This document shows, one piece after another, positions 12,901 to 23,120 of a stretch of 64,000 nucleotides of DNA (its first letter is position 1; each line of letters begins with the position of its first letter). Source of the stretch: Antedon bifida (Eukaryota > Echinodermata > Crinoidea > Comatulida > Antedonidae); assembly GCA_963402885.1 (NCBI GenBank), contig OY727097.1:25909401-25973400 (forward strand), given 5' to 3'. The notes below the pieces were generated by a model. That model worked only from the letters and a program-made list of their open reading frames with translations, was not told the DNA's origin and did not search any database. The position numbers and the translations under genes were made by a program.

Positions 12901-15900
12901 CCCGGCTGATTTGTCCATATCCTGCCAGTCTGGAAAGGTGTTGCTAACAGCATTGATGAGACCACACAAAGCAATACCATCGTTCCAATCGCTCTGAAAG
13001 TAGTGAAGTCAGGGTGGGTGTAAATAACAGAATGTCATTACAGGAAAAAGTTGATCTATAGTAGATTCAAAATATGCATGATTTTGAAAATATTTTGTAA
13101 TTTTGACAACTTTTTAAACCAAAATGCGCGAAAAATTGTCTAATTCATCTTTTTCGTATGGCGTGATTTAAAGTGGAAATGGGCTTTTTGTTTTTGGCTG
13201 GCTTTAGTTTACAATTACCATTTGTCTAGAGAGATGTTTTTTTTTAAAATCCACAATCAAAACTAGTTACATTGTATAATTTAAAGTTACCTGAAAGTTT
13301 TGAATGTTGAGTTGTGGAATAGTCCGCCTGACCCAATTTAAGGTGGCATTCCAGCCTGGACCGTTCTTCTTCACAAAGTAAGATAGGTACGTCAAACAGC
13401 TAAGACTGTCCAGGTCTGGGCTGCTCATATCTTTTGCCGAGAGCAGTCTGGGTATACCACAATGCTTGTAGGCTGCCTCTAAAGCCTCTTTACAATTCTT
13501 AGTCTTCTTATTTGGATCCAGTAACTTCCAGTTTGACATAAGACCTGGTGTGCAGAAGTCAAGCAGCGCACTATGGAAAAGTATTTGTAAAGTTAAAGAT
13601 GTATTGTCCCTTGAAACACAAAAAATGAAAAAAAAAATATTCTATATTTAAATTGGCCATTATCAAAGTAATATTAAAGTTATTCACTTTAAGTCGAAAA
13701 TTCGAGCCAAAAACAACAAGTTTACGTAATTAATAGGTAAATTAATTTGATTACATTTCATCTGGAAAATCGTCACGAGCGAAAGTAAACAAAGATTTCA
13801 AACCACGAGTATGCATTATGCATGATGCTAATTAGGATTGTTTACAACTCGTCGCGGTTGAGAAGGTGTTTTCACACAGATCGCGAGGAGGTTTTATGAT
13901 TATGCATACAGAGTAGCCAAACAAGCGTGTTGCATTATCAGATATGTTTTGATCGAAAACTTTGACTGGAAGTCAAAGTTATTTTTTGAATAAAAAAACG
14001 TCTGTATTTCGGTTGAAATTTTTGGTGAAAGTTAATAACTATTATGATACTTCAAAATGACCCACTTTTTTTTTAAATATAAAAAAAAAAATTTTTTGGG
14101 AATTAGTCAAAGGGACAATACATCTTTAATCAAAAGAATGTATAGTATTTTAATGCAATATGACTCCAGATGAAATGTAGGCCTATGGGTTTTCATTGCT
14201 TGAGTGTATTAATATTGTACTAAATCCACTAATTCATTTTTGCCTTAACTGAATGGATGGCTAGCTAGTAGTAAGTACATGCTTACTAGCTGACTGCTGG
14301 GCTAGACCCTCTGATTAATGGGCCTTTTCACGAAACGGAAGACATCTTCGATCGATGACAAACATGCTGTGCAGGGAAGTGTAACCAACAGAAATAACAT
14401 AGCGTTTTTATGTACCATGTTACATGTACATAGCATTTTCACGTACGTATGCAATGTCTTTCAATATATGGCTGTGGTAGATGTAGTCTGGAGATTGTAT
14501 CTACGACTAGGCATAGATAGAGCCAGTAGTTTTACAATGATTTTTAGTAAAAATATTTATCAATCAATATATAATAAATCTACCTCAACTTAATTCCATC
14601 GTTCCAGTCAGTTGTAAAGTTCTTCACTTTACACCCTTCGGGTAAAACAGCATTCATCCAAGCTAATATGAGTTTCTTAGGGGCTACCGATGACTTTTTG
14701 GGGGGCGAACCGCTTCCTTCTCCGTCGTCACCACCAGCAGGAGCAGTGCCTGTGATCTGATACTTCAAAATAAGTCTCCATACCAGGCTTAGGATTATCT
14801 TTAGGTTTCCTTCTACAATATCATTTACTCCTGTCAAAGAAATCCCAATTATAAAACCCTACTATTAGCATCAAATAAGGAAAACACATCTTAAATAGTG
14901 AAGAAAAATTGATTCCATTGTGAGCTAGGCCTTACGTAGCTAACAGGGTAGCTAAGCATGTACTCTCTGCTCTGGACCACTAACTACCACAACCAAACGA
15001 CTAACAAACTTCAAAGAACCAACAGAGGTCGCTATCACTGTTTTATTTCTCCACACCAGCAGTACCGCTATTGACAAAAGTTTATTAATAATATCTTAGA
15101 AATGCTGCAGTACTTTAAGTATTTAATTGATTACAAGAGATAAACATACACTTTTCAGTAATTGTTATTAGACTTTACAATACGCTTATTACAAAGGCCT
15201 ACAATGTGTCGTACCAAATAACAAGTAGGCCTAAGTAAATATCAAATATAATTAAGCGAATCCTATAATCAGACCACATCTCGAAAGAATTGTTTTATTA
15301 TTATTAGGGGTTAATGTTCAATTTGGATTAATGCATAAACATTCTTGTTGCGCATTGCTACAATAAGCCTATAGAAACATGATACTATAATTTACAATGT
15401 TTTGTGTGAGGTTGCGTACGTTTGATTCCCCTTTCTAAACACATACATCCTCATCATCTGACAACAAACGCCTAAAAATAACTTACCTATATTTACAAGC
15501 TGTATTCCTTGTTCCTTTATCATATTTAAAGCATACGCAATATTATCGATCTTTTGCGCTTCAAACTTAGGGTTCTTTGAGTACCTTTTCTTGTGTCCTC
15601 TTCTGATCCGTTGATCATTCGCAACAGATTTGATCAATTTTTCCATTAATTGAATTAACAAGAGACCGTCTGCGAACGCGGTTTCTATTTCCGTGATGGC
15701 ACAAACCGATTCCGTAGTTTCACCATTGTCTTCGTCCTCACCTTGGCGAAGTTGTTCGTTACACCAGTCAGTAAAAGTCTTCTTTTGAATTTGAATCCAT
15801 CTTCTGGAAGGATCAACTGCATCTTTTGCTTTATCTTCTACTTCATCCTCTTCATCTGATGAAAATTGCTGCTCTGGTAGTTCCTCTTCAACGGAAGAAG

Positions 15901-15931
15901 ATGCGTTATTATCTTCTGTCGCTGCCGTCAT
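3652..15931 (-). CDS. Filamin with three CH domains and seven filamin repeats (Jitterbug type)
   Basis: Actin-crosslinking cytoskeletal protein, ~1127 aa in this model. Exons, 5' to 3' on the minus strand: 15931-15487, 14830-14584, 13570-13291, 12993-12882, 10905-10685, 10139-9981, 9604-9460, 8882-8712, 8608-8462, 8307-8182, 7755-7609, 6860-6462, 6263-6084, 5505-5356, 4476-4309, 3938-3652. Every internal junction has GT/AG and matching phase. An acidic N-terminus (residues 1-42) leads to CH1 (~43-175), CH2 (~195-300) and CH3 (~302-400), then seven Ig-like filamin repeats, several closing with GSPF. The ATG at 15931 has A at -3; an in-frame upstream ATG at 15976 is possible. Vertebrate filamins have two CH domains and 24 repeats; three CH domains are known from Drosophila Jitterbug. 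The last exon runs into a piggyBac end, so the true C-terminus is uncertain. Confidence 0.9.
5585..5705 (+). repeat. Interspersed repeat, copy 1
   Basis: Shares a run of phrases with 10520-10632: ACTCCACT, AAGACTTTGT, GTAGAGCATCT, TTTGTCWTGTGAA and TTGCCACCTTTRAGAAGG. Both copies lie in filamin introns. The phrase TTTGTCATGTGGACTGCTTTG near 35211 may be a third fragment. No ends or target duplication are recognisable. Confidence 0.6.
7130..7270 (-). pseudogene. LINE ORF2 C-terminal fragment
   Basis: The minus-strand translation includes SWGDRVFTVNAPRLWNSL, close to the GDR-F-V-AP-LWNSLP motif near the end of many non-LTR retrotransposon polyproteins. A short CFKNGFF follows in place of the usual FK block. 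It is a fossil in the intron between filamin exons 11 and 12. Confidence 0.65.
7295..7550 (+). mobile_element. tRNA-derived SINE
   Basis: The 5' end resembles a Leu/Ser-type tRNA: box A GTGGCCGAGTGGTTAAGGC at about 7304-7322 and box B GGTTTAAGGCTC at about 7359-7370. A body of about 180 bp follows. The end (GGCGCTGCACTGCTTGCTACC) closely matches the tail of the 5S-type SINE at 9011-9400. Related copies lie at 36470-36660 (plus) and 40380-40505 (minus). Inserted in a filamin intron. Confidence 0.8.
7921..8165 (+). repeat. GGGACACC-type degenerate repeat
   Basis: Three degenerate units of the pattern CTATTYAYGGGACAYC then ATTAAGGGAACACTTT. The same vocabulary appears at 25523-25790, 38196-38215 and in the minisatellite at 26960-28080. 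It lies between filamin exons 10 and 11. Confidence 0.65.
9011..9400 (+). mobile_element. 5S rRNA-derived SINE
   Basis: Positions 9011-9118 follow a 5S rRNA gene almost throughout: ACACCGGTTCTCGTCAGATC, then GAAGTTCAAGCA (box A), TTGGGCCCG, GGGATGGGAGACCG (box C) and GCGGTGCTGTA. The internal RNA polymerase III promoter elements are therefore still readable. A body of about 280 bp follows, ending GGCGCTGCACTGCTGGC, then GGAGGGCCTAAT and CCTCAGTTTCC. This is the SINE3 plan (5S head) known from fish and other animals. A tail-only copy lies at 28080-28155. Located between filamin exons 7 and 8. Confidence 0.88.
10520..10632 (+). repeat. Interspersed repeat, copy 2
   Basis: Same family as 5585-5705 (AAGACTTTGTCTGTGTAGAG, then TTGCCACCTTTAAGAAGG). 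It ends about 50 bases short of filamin exon 5. Confidence 0.6.
11985..12165 (+). mobile_element. Possible tRNA-related SINE fragment
   Basis: Contains GGTTCAAGTCCC at about 12010, a good RNA polymerase III box B. No clear box A is visible upstream. It lies in filamin intron 4. It cannot be a filamin exon because exons 4 and 5 join in phase without it. Confidence 0.35.
12882..15931 (-). CDS. Filamin 5' exons 1-4: acidic head and CH domains
   Basis: Exon 1 (15931-15487) carries the acidic head and most of CH1, starting around RRWIQIQKKTFTDWCNEQL. Exon 2 (14830-14584) completes CH1 (EGNLKIILSLVWRLILKYQI), adds a Gly/Ser/Pro linker and starts CH2 (LILAWMNAVLPEG). Exon 3 (13570-13291) finishes CH2 and opens CH3 (NWVRRTIPQLNIQNF). 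Exon 4 (12993-12882) holds the CH3 core (SDWNDGIALCGLINA); the end of CH3 (VDELSVMTF) is in exon 5. CH1-CH2 pairs bind F-actin; what the third CH domain does is not visible here. Confidence 0.9.
13593..14129. mobile_element. TTAA-flanked MITE, 537 bp
   Basis: Begins TTAAAGATGTATTGTCCC and ends GGGACAATACATCTTTAA, giving terminal inverted repeats of about 18-21 bp that include the TTAA targets. Non-coding and AT-rich, with a short central inverted repeat around TTTGACTGGAAGTCAAAG (13962-13979). TTAA target sites suggest piggyBac-type mobilisation, but the ends differ from those of the element at 1140-3716. Filamin intron 2 sequence. Confidence 0.75.
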
Positions 15932-16357
15932 AATCAAATTCAGAACCTCGTTTAGGTATCTACAATATTTATACAAACAGTTTTGATTGTTTACAAATCC
16001 CTACCCGTTTGTTCGCTTCTCGTCGAAAACCAATTTCTATTATTCAATATCCGATGTAAATAGTTAGTCGATGTCACAATTAGACGGTACTATATCCACA
16101 TTAACTGTGGTACCTTTCAAACTTGTCGACACACAATAAAAATCCTTCTTAAATACTGATTTATACGTGCGGTGGAATCACTGCATACATTGGCGTACTA
16201 CGAGTTTTGTACTGTAACAGTATAGAGCTCCCGATAGCCTACTTCTACGAAGGTCCAACGATGAAGTAGGATCGTGTTTGTTTTATCGGGTGTTGCGTGT
16301 TTACACAGTGTTTCATATTAAGATTATATATAAATATCATGTCTAACTAAGATAACT

Positions 16358-16744
16358 TACCGTATTTATTCGAATAAACGCCCCGGGGCGTTTATTGTTC
16401 AGGTATGTTTTTAAAGGGGGAGTTTATTCGAGGGAGGCGTTTATTCGAAGGAGGTGTTTATTCGAAGGCGGCTGTTTATTATTTTTTAGTAATATGGTAG
16501 GCCTAATATAATTATTATCAAATAAATACCCATAGATATGACAAAATACAACACAATTAATATTAAGAAGTGAGGAAAGAAATGAACGCCCTGGGGACTA
16601 TATATTTGAAATGTGCTGGGGGTGGGAGGAGGGGGGGGGGGGGGGGGTGGGCGTGTATATAAAATGATGTTCTATCGGGGTGGGGCGGGGTTGTGATAGT
16701 TCGAGGGATGCTTTTATTCAAAGTTTATTCGAATAAATACAGTA
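16358..16744. mobile_element. MITE with TTATTCGAATAA ends, 387 bp
   Basis: Left end TACCGTATTTATTCGAATAA and right end TTATTCGAATAAATACAGTA form imperfect terminal inverted repeats. The left part repeats GTTTATTCGARGG units (the 'GCGTTTATTCGA' motif) at least four times. The interior includes a G-run at about 16631-16647. No coding capacity. Confidence 0.75.
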
Positions 16745-17066
16745 TTATAATCTATAACGATCATTTGAAACGTTACGAAAACAATTCAAAGGCCTATCCA
16801 TTCAATCTTTTATTTCGGAATCTCTGGTCCATAGAAAGTAAAATTACATATAAATTAATTAAAATTAAACAAGATTGTACTAATTACTACTAATCATCTC
16901 AGGATGGCATTCCACCTGGAGAGAGCATCTTTGACTTATTATAAGACGTTGCCTATAATCGTTGAGACTAAAACATTTTAACTTGTCTAGTCTACACATC
17001 AGGCCATGCAAGTATATATCAAGTATTATAAGTATATATTATACAAATAATAAATTTTTATGAGTT

Positions 17067-17182
17067 TAATGGTACAAATAATGGCATGATGTGAATGATG
17101 AAAGGTTATATATCAACGAGGCAACAGCCGAGTTGATATATAACCGTTCATCATTCACCAAATATCATTATTTGTACCATTA
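17067..17182. repeat. Long near-perfect inverted repeat (hairpin)
   Basis: Two arms of about 50 bp, TAATGGTACAAATAATG inward and CATTATTTGTACCATTA outward, flank a loop of about 14 bases containing GGCAACAGCC. The inner stem is GGTTATATATCAAC paired with GTTGATATATAACC. A few mismatches interrupt the middle. It could be a fold-back MITE or, if transcribed, a hairpin RNA precursor. There is no evidence of transcription in the sequence. Confidence 0.8.
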
Positions 17183-17873
17183 CACGAATATAAAACATTC
17201 ATTGTTTGTTTCATATAACATTTAAATAGATTCCTGTCATTTGAATCAAAATAAGTAGGCTAGCAAATCCTACATTTGATTAACTTGATTAAAACAATAA
17301 CATTTGGTTTTTAATAATTATATTAAATATTATTATTTATATGAATTTTATAACGGCACATACTGTTAGCCTAGCCTGAAATACAGCAATACGAAAGTGA
17401 AACTCATCTAGGCTAATTATGTTTTTTTCCAACGATTCCACGTCTTGTAGAGATGTTCCATTAATCATGGAGTTATAACTCCATGCATTAATTAAACAAA
17501 ATCCTAAAAACGATCTAAAGTTAATTTAAATGCGTTTTTGATCTAAATTAGTACAATAGGCCTATATCTCTCCAAAAATGTACTCTCATCGCGAAACCAG
17601 TCATAACAATAACATTTGCGACGAAAGTACAAAATAGGTGGCGCTGTTGTATTTCAAAAAGTAATAGTATAAAAAAAATATTTTTCAACACGAACAGATT
17701 TTTTTTTTCGTACACGAAAAAAAGTACTATTAAACGATCGTTTAATAATGCGTACTATTGCACGCCATGTGACCCACAATCGTCCAATCAAATGACAGAC
17801 ATTTATTTAGGTGTTATATAAATAAATATCATTAATATACAGTGTACGTGTTTTTTTTGTTTTTTCTTTTCAG

Positions 17874-19057
17874 GTGCTGGTAATGGATTCGATAATCTAC
17901 GTAACGTAGATATGGGTCAGGTGCTTTTGAATTCTTACAAAAAATGCCAGACGACAAACGACAAGAAATACATAGTCGCAGATGACGTCATTGTTATTCC
18001 AATCAAAGAAAGCGAAGTTAGTCAAAGATATTATTGTACGGTTATGTACGGAATGGTATTCATGTTGTATAATAATACAATGATGACCATAACACCATCC
18101 ATCCCTGTTAACAGTACAGTACAGTTTCGTTCCTCCCACTGATGCCAGTCGCATCCAAGAGGCAGTCTTCTCTAGCATCCAAATATATGCTGGGTCCGAC
18201 TGTTGAAGGGCTTCCTCGGACTGCGTTAGCTTCTTAGTTTGACTAGGATCGCACTGAAGGAGATTGCTTAATTTAATCCAGGAGTCACGATAGTAAGGTT
18301 TTCGGGCTTGTGTGCAAAGAGCATTCGTTTTGTTAATGAGCTATTTGGTTCTCGGCAGATATGGGCTATGTATTTGTACGATTCTCGCTCTTTGTCTACG
18401 AGCGTACCATAGGCTAGTTCCAAGAGTGTAGACAAAGCAATCGTGAAGAATATGAACAATGTCACATGTAAGGATGTATGTTGTTAAAGACATTTATAAT
18501 TAACATTAAGTCAACGAGAGATAACATTGACTACTAAAACCACCAATTTATGTCCACGCATTTTCAAATTAAATGGTCTTCCTTTAATCATAGATATAAT
18601 ATTATAATATCTCTATGCTTTAATATTCACATCATTTCCATGGAGGCAACCATATACGAACGCTCTCTCATTACACACCACAATAGAGGTTGTGTGGATT
18701 AATACATGGCAATACAGTGTAAAAATGTGGACTGGATATACGATGTCGTTTAGTTGTGATTGTTCAGAACCACGAAGAGGTCGGCCGCAAACATATCAGT
18801 CTTCTACATCGATAGTTTGCTATGATTTATAGTGGCAAGTCGTTATTAATTCAATTCTTATAAATATGTTTTATCTTTAGGTAGAGTTTTCCTCTGAATT
18901 GTTCGACCGTTGGGATACTTATACCAGCACAACAAGGAAGTCTATAAACGTAGGCCTATACGCATCGTTTTTCGATAAGGGAATAATAGAGTTTGCAGTG
19001 ATCGCAATGCTGGTAAAATACTATACGAGAGTAGATTTAATACAACAGAATAAATAA
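17874..19057 (+). pseudogene. Truncated MPEG1 (perforin-2)-like copy
   Basis: Exon 17874-18016 (143 nt) is nearly identical to exon 2 of the complete gene (20873-21015), with the same length and phase and an acceptor ending TTTTCAG; its donor is the weaker GTTAGT. A second exon from 18881, after TTATCTTTAG, matches the start of the complete gene's exon 3 for about 33 codons, then passes into IIEFAVIAMLV, which resembles the C-terminal membrane segment (VIGFVVIAILV), and stops at 19055-19057. The central ~550 codons, with most of the MACPF fold, are missing. No exon 1 was found. Most likely a pseudogene; a short membrane peptide is possible. Confidence 0.8.
18268..18465 (-). CDS. Small minus-strand ORF with signal-like N-terminus, unidentified
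   Basis: 65 codons opening MTLFIFFTIALSTLLELAYG, which reads as a signal peptide or membrane segment, followed by a charged part with one potential N-glycosylation site (NSS). In the next frame, sequence down to about 18035 stays open and protein-like (SWIKLSNLLQCD, WMLEKTASWMRLAS), so this could be a frameshifted gene or two exons. It lies inside the intron of the truncated MPEG1 copy. I recognise no family; chance is possible. Confidence 0.2.
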   Translation of the reverse strand: MTLFIFFTIALSTLLELAYGTLVDKERESYKYIAHICREPNSSLTKRMLFAHKPENLTIVTPGLN

Positions 19058-20254
19058 TTGTGAATAATAATCACTACGGATAGTACCGAAGTCATTTCTG
19101 TGGTAAAGCTTATCCTCTCACAACCATCTCATCTCCTCTTTAAAGAATATAATTCCTACCATCTCTAGGCCTAATCCGACTTAGAACTACCGTTATACAT
19201 TAAATCTTTTATCCCAAGGATATTATTATTTAGCGTGAACAAAAAGTTTTTTTTCTGTATATGGTATAAAATCAAGTGAATAAATATATTATTTGTGTAA
19301 ACATAGTTCTTCTAAGTTTTATATTTTTCTAAATATAGTATATTTTTGGATATACGGTAAGTTTATGGACAAGAATTTCCGATTTGAATGACAAAATAAA
19401 TGCAAAATAGGTCAAGAAGAAAAATGAAGGAGGGGAGAGACAGACAGACAGTGAAGAGAAAAAACATAAACGAAGAAATCGAATTTTTGTTCTAAATTCT
19501 AAATTGGTAGTTTTTCGTCAGAGTGTAAATTCCATGGCCAACAGATTTACATTATTGATTTACGAAATATGTAGCAAAGCTATTTCAACGACGACGATAT
19601 GAATACAAAACGAGTTTGAGTCATTGTACGTGATTGTTTTGTGATATTGATATTTACTAAAGTTAATCTCCTTTGACTATTGTAACACCATTATGTTTGT
19701 TTAATTAAAGCATTAATGCATTTACCTATATATCGGACTGATTATTTAACCCGTTATGTGTTAAATGTGTGTTTATTAATAAGATATCAACTAATAATAA
19801 ATAATTATTAATAAAATAAGTAATAAAAGAAAAAGAAAAAATAAGATATCAACTTGTTTATTGTTTGTTTAAACTATACCGTATAATCTATAAGACCGAT
19901 GGAATAATATCGTAAATAATATTATCTGGTATACCTTTATCTATGTATTGTTTTAATTTGTCTTAAAACAAAAAAAAGTGGCCGTGTGTGTATTAACCCT
20001 GACTCTTTACCGGTACTTTATGCAAGAAAGACAAATGGAGAAAAAACAAACGCAGAGAAAGAAAAGTAGAAATATTTGCAACGCAGTAGGGAAGTTCTAA
20101 ATTTGTAGTTCTGTGTCAGAGTGGAAATTCCAAAAAATGAAATTTCAACAACATTATTGATTGATCTACACAATATATAGCATATATGCTACTTCAAATT
20201 TCGTCAGTCGTAATCCTTGATATATAACTAAATTAATAAATCGTCTGATATAAA
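19058..20254. other. Spacer 5' of the MPEG1-like gene
   Basis: AT-rich. Two similar blocks, 19489-19590 and 20094-20190, share TTCTAAATT, GTAGTT, GTCAGAGTG, AAATTCCA and ACATTATTGATT. The second lies 65-160 bases before the ATG. This looks like a duplicated promoter or 5' UTR left from the tandem duplication. GATATATAACT at about 20218 is a weak TATA candidate. Confidence 0.45.
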
Positions 20255-23120
20255 ATGGATAAGTCTAAGTTTGTATGTAAAGTTCTTATTGTGTTGTATG
20301 TACATTTGACGACTACAGTTAGTGGTGCTGAAGTTGGTGAAATTGATGGAAACTCATGTAAGACTGATCTTAAAACACTACCAGGTAAGTCATACCGACA
20401 GATATATTTAAACCAGCTTCCGCATTGCTATTCGCGATTCCTACAAAATTATATTTTGAATATCTTGCATTTAGATAATTGTTAATTTTAATAATTGTAA
20501 ATTGATTCCGCCAATCTAAACTGTCCAGAGATGTTTATAACGAATTCATAAAAGGGGGGAAAAATATAGAATCAATCAAAATAATTTAAAATGGTTGAAA
20601 TAATCTAGTATAGCGCATTTATTTTCTTCCTTTTTAATAATAAATTTCGAACAATTTCATTTAAAAAATGAACCAAAACTGTGGAAACTTTATCTTTTCA
20701 AATTAGGCAAAAAATAAATAACAGATAACAGATTTTAAACACAACGTAAACATCGATCTCGTTTCCCATGATGCATCATTTTCACCTCAACTTTTAGATC
20801 TACAGCAAAAAACAATAATATATATAACATTTGCCTATCCTAGGTACATAAGTTCATATTTTTTATTTTCAGTTACCGGTAATGGATTCGATAACCTACG
20901 TAATGTAGATATGGGTCAGGTGCTTTTGAATTCTTACACAAAATGCCAGACGACAAACGACAAGAAATACATAGTCGCAGATGGCGTTACTGTTATACCG
21001 ATTAAACATAGTCAAGTAAGTCGAAGTTATTAGGCTTTATGCTTTATATTTTTGTGGTAACCATAAAGTGATGGGGACTAAATTATAACATATCAACGTA
21101 ATTACTATTCAGTCAGGGGAAAAATGACAAAAGTCTTCCTACTTTCTAGGAGTTTTTGTGGTTAAGAATATCACATAGTCTATATTGTTTTGACAACTGT
21201 TAACTCACTTTGTAATGTACGTAATGACCACAGCCATTTCCCCCTAACTGTATTAGAAAAATCCACAGAAGGTGTCAAATGTATATTAATTTAATTATTA
21301 CAATGTTTTATCTATAGATTGATGAGATTCCTGAATTATTTGAGCATTGGTATAATTATACCAGTACAACAAGTAACTTCATAAACGCTCATGTGTCACT
21401 ATTTAGTGATATTAGCGGAAGGTTTTCTGATGAAAACGAATTGGTAAAGACCCAGCAAGTGCATGATAAATCCTCAACCACGCGCGTTCAAGTACGTCAT
21501 CATCTGTATAAAGCACGCACCGACAATCCGATTTTACATCCCACATTCAAGTCACGTGTTATGGATATCTGCGCAAACTACCAGAATAACGATACGCGAA
21601 TGGCAAGATATCTTACACAGCAGCTGATAAGGGACTATGGAACGCACGTGGTGACAGTGGTGGATGTTGGTGGAGTGTATCTTCAGCTAGATCACATTAA
21701 AAACACTTTTGTCAATAATTTGGATTCAGAGAAACACGGTATAACGGCTGCTGCTAGGTTTTGGTTTTGGAAAATCTCAGCTGGTGGCGAATTCTCAAGC
21801 TCTTCTAGTCAAACCATGAATGAATATTACCGCACAAACCGAACTGATTCGAAAATTGAAACACATGGGGGTGATCCTTATACAGAGATGCTAACACAAG
21901 CAGAATGGCAGAACAGCCTGCCAAACAACCTCGTACCTATTGACAAAGATGGAGATCCATTACACTATATGATTACGAGAAACACGTTGCCAGACATTCC
22001 TGAACCAACTGTCACTTATGTCTCTAACTTAATCTATGAAGAAATTAAACGGTACTATGATGTCAACACTCACAAGGGCTGTATAGATATGGATTCAGCT
22101 AACTTTGATTTCAGGGCCAATACAGATAACGGAAAGTGTGCTGGAGCTTACAACAATTACACATTTGGTGGTGTCTATCAAACGTGTGAGATGAAGCCAG
22201 AATCCGAGGCTGGAGATATTTGTTCTAGTCTTTCACAAAAGAACCCTCTGACAGGTGACTTTACCTGTCAAAGCGGTTACGAAGCGGTTCAATTACACAC
22301 TGGTGAAAAATATCACAAACAAGGAGACTGCCATAAACAATGTAAAATCTTTGGCCGTTGGCATTGTCACACCTCATGCAAAACGGCTGTTTACAAAACA
22401 TTCTGGTGTGTCGCTACTGAACCCGTTCCAGCTGATACTGGCTACTTATTCGGCGGTGTTTATACATCTACTATGCCAAATCCATTAACAGAAACCCAGG
22501 CATGTCCAAACACATTCTATTCGCTGAGAATGGGTTCTGACCTTTTTGTGTGTGTCAACGATGACTACGACCTAGGCTACAGGTACTCCGTTCCATTTGC
22601 CGGCTTTTTCAGTTGTTCTGCGGGAAATCCATTGAGCTTACAATTCACATATGTATCAGCTACGTTACTCAATGAGGATACTGCAGCAAACTGGCCTCAG
22701 AAGTGTCCTTCTGGTTACAGTCAACACCTTGCTGCCATTGATAATGATTGTCGTATTGACTTCTGTATCAAGGCAACTGCCCTTTCTGGCATCGGTCTTC
22801 CAAAAATAATTCGTCCTCCATACAATCCGAAACCAACCCGTAATCCTAATACAACCGAGCCTAGGTACATAGTTGGAACACATTCAAAGGTCTGGGTGAA
22901 AAATATAACGAGCTTAAAATGGAGATTAACAAGCGTGTCTCCTACAGACAAAGCTCAAACAACTAAAGACACAAAAGGTAGAAACATCAAAATGTCTATG
23001 GTATTTGGGGTTACAATAGGAGTAATAGGGTTTGTTGTGATCGCAATTCTAGTAGCTTCTAAAATTCTTACCAAAATGAATGCATTTAATTATCAAAGAA
23101 TAAATACGTTTGAATACTGA
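20255..23120 (+). CDS. MPEG1: MPEG1 / perforin-2-like MACPF protein
   Basis: Host innate-immune pore-forming protein of phagosomes and endosomes, 691 aa here, near the ~716 aa of the human protein. Exons: 20255-20384, 20873-21015, 21318-23120; phases agree and the sites are GT/AG. The ATG has A at -3 and G at +4, followed by a signal peptide of about 20 residues. The MACPF domain spans exons 2-3, with the YGTH signature near residue 198. A cysteine-rich region follows (CAGAYNNYTFGGVYQTCE, later GYLFGGVYTS and VPFAGFFSC), then one membrane helix at ~651-674 (FGVTIGVIGFVVIAILVA) and a short cytosolic tail. Vertebrate MPEG1 has a single coding exon, so three exons is a difference. It lies downstream of its truncated duplicate. 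Confidence 0.92.

Larger units (their letters stand above)
15932..17873. other. Spacer between filamin 5' end and the MPEG1-like locus
   Basis: Upstream of the minus-strand filamin start and the plus-strand MPEG1-like copy, so both promoters may lie here. No clear TATA or initiator could be assigned. Recognisable contents are the MITE at 16358-16744, the long hairpin at 17067-17182 and a 20-bp perfect palindrome at 17728-17747 centred on CGATCG. Confidence 0.5.

Noticed and set aside
22255..22951. Overlapping ORFs on both strands inside the MPEG1-like exon 3
   Set aside because: Shadows of the real frame, with no family resemblance.
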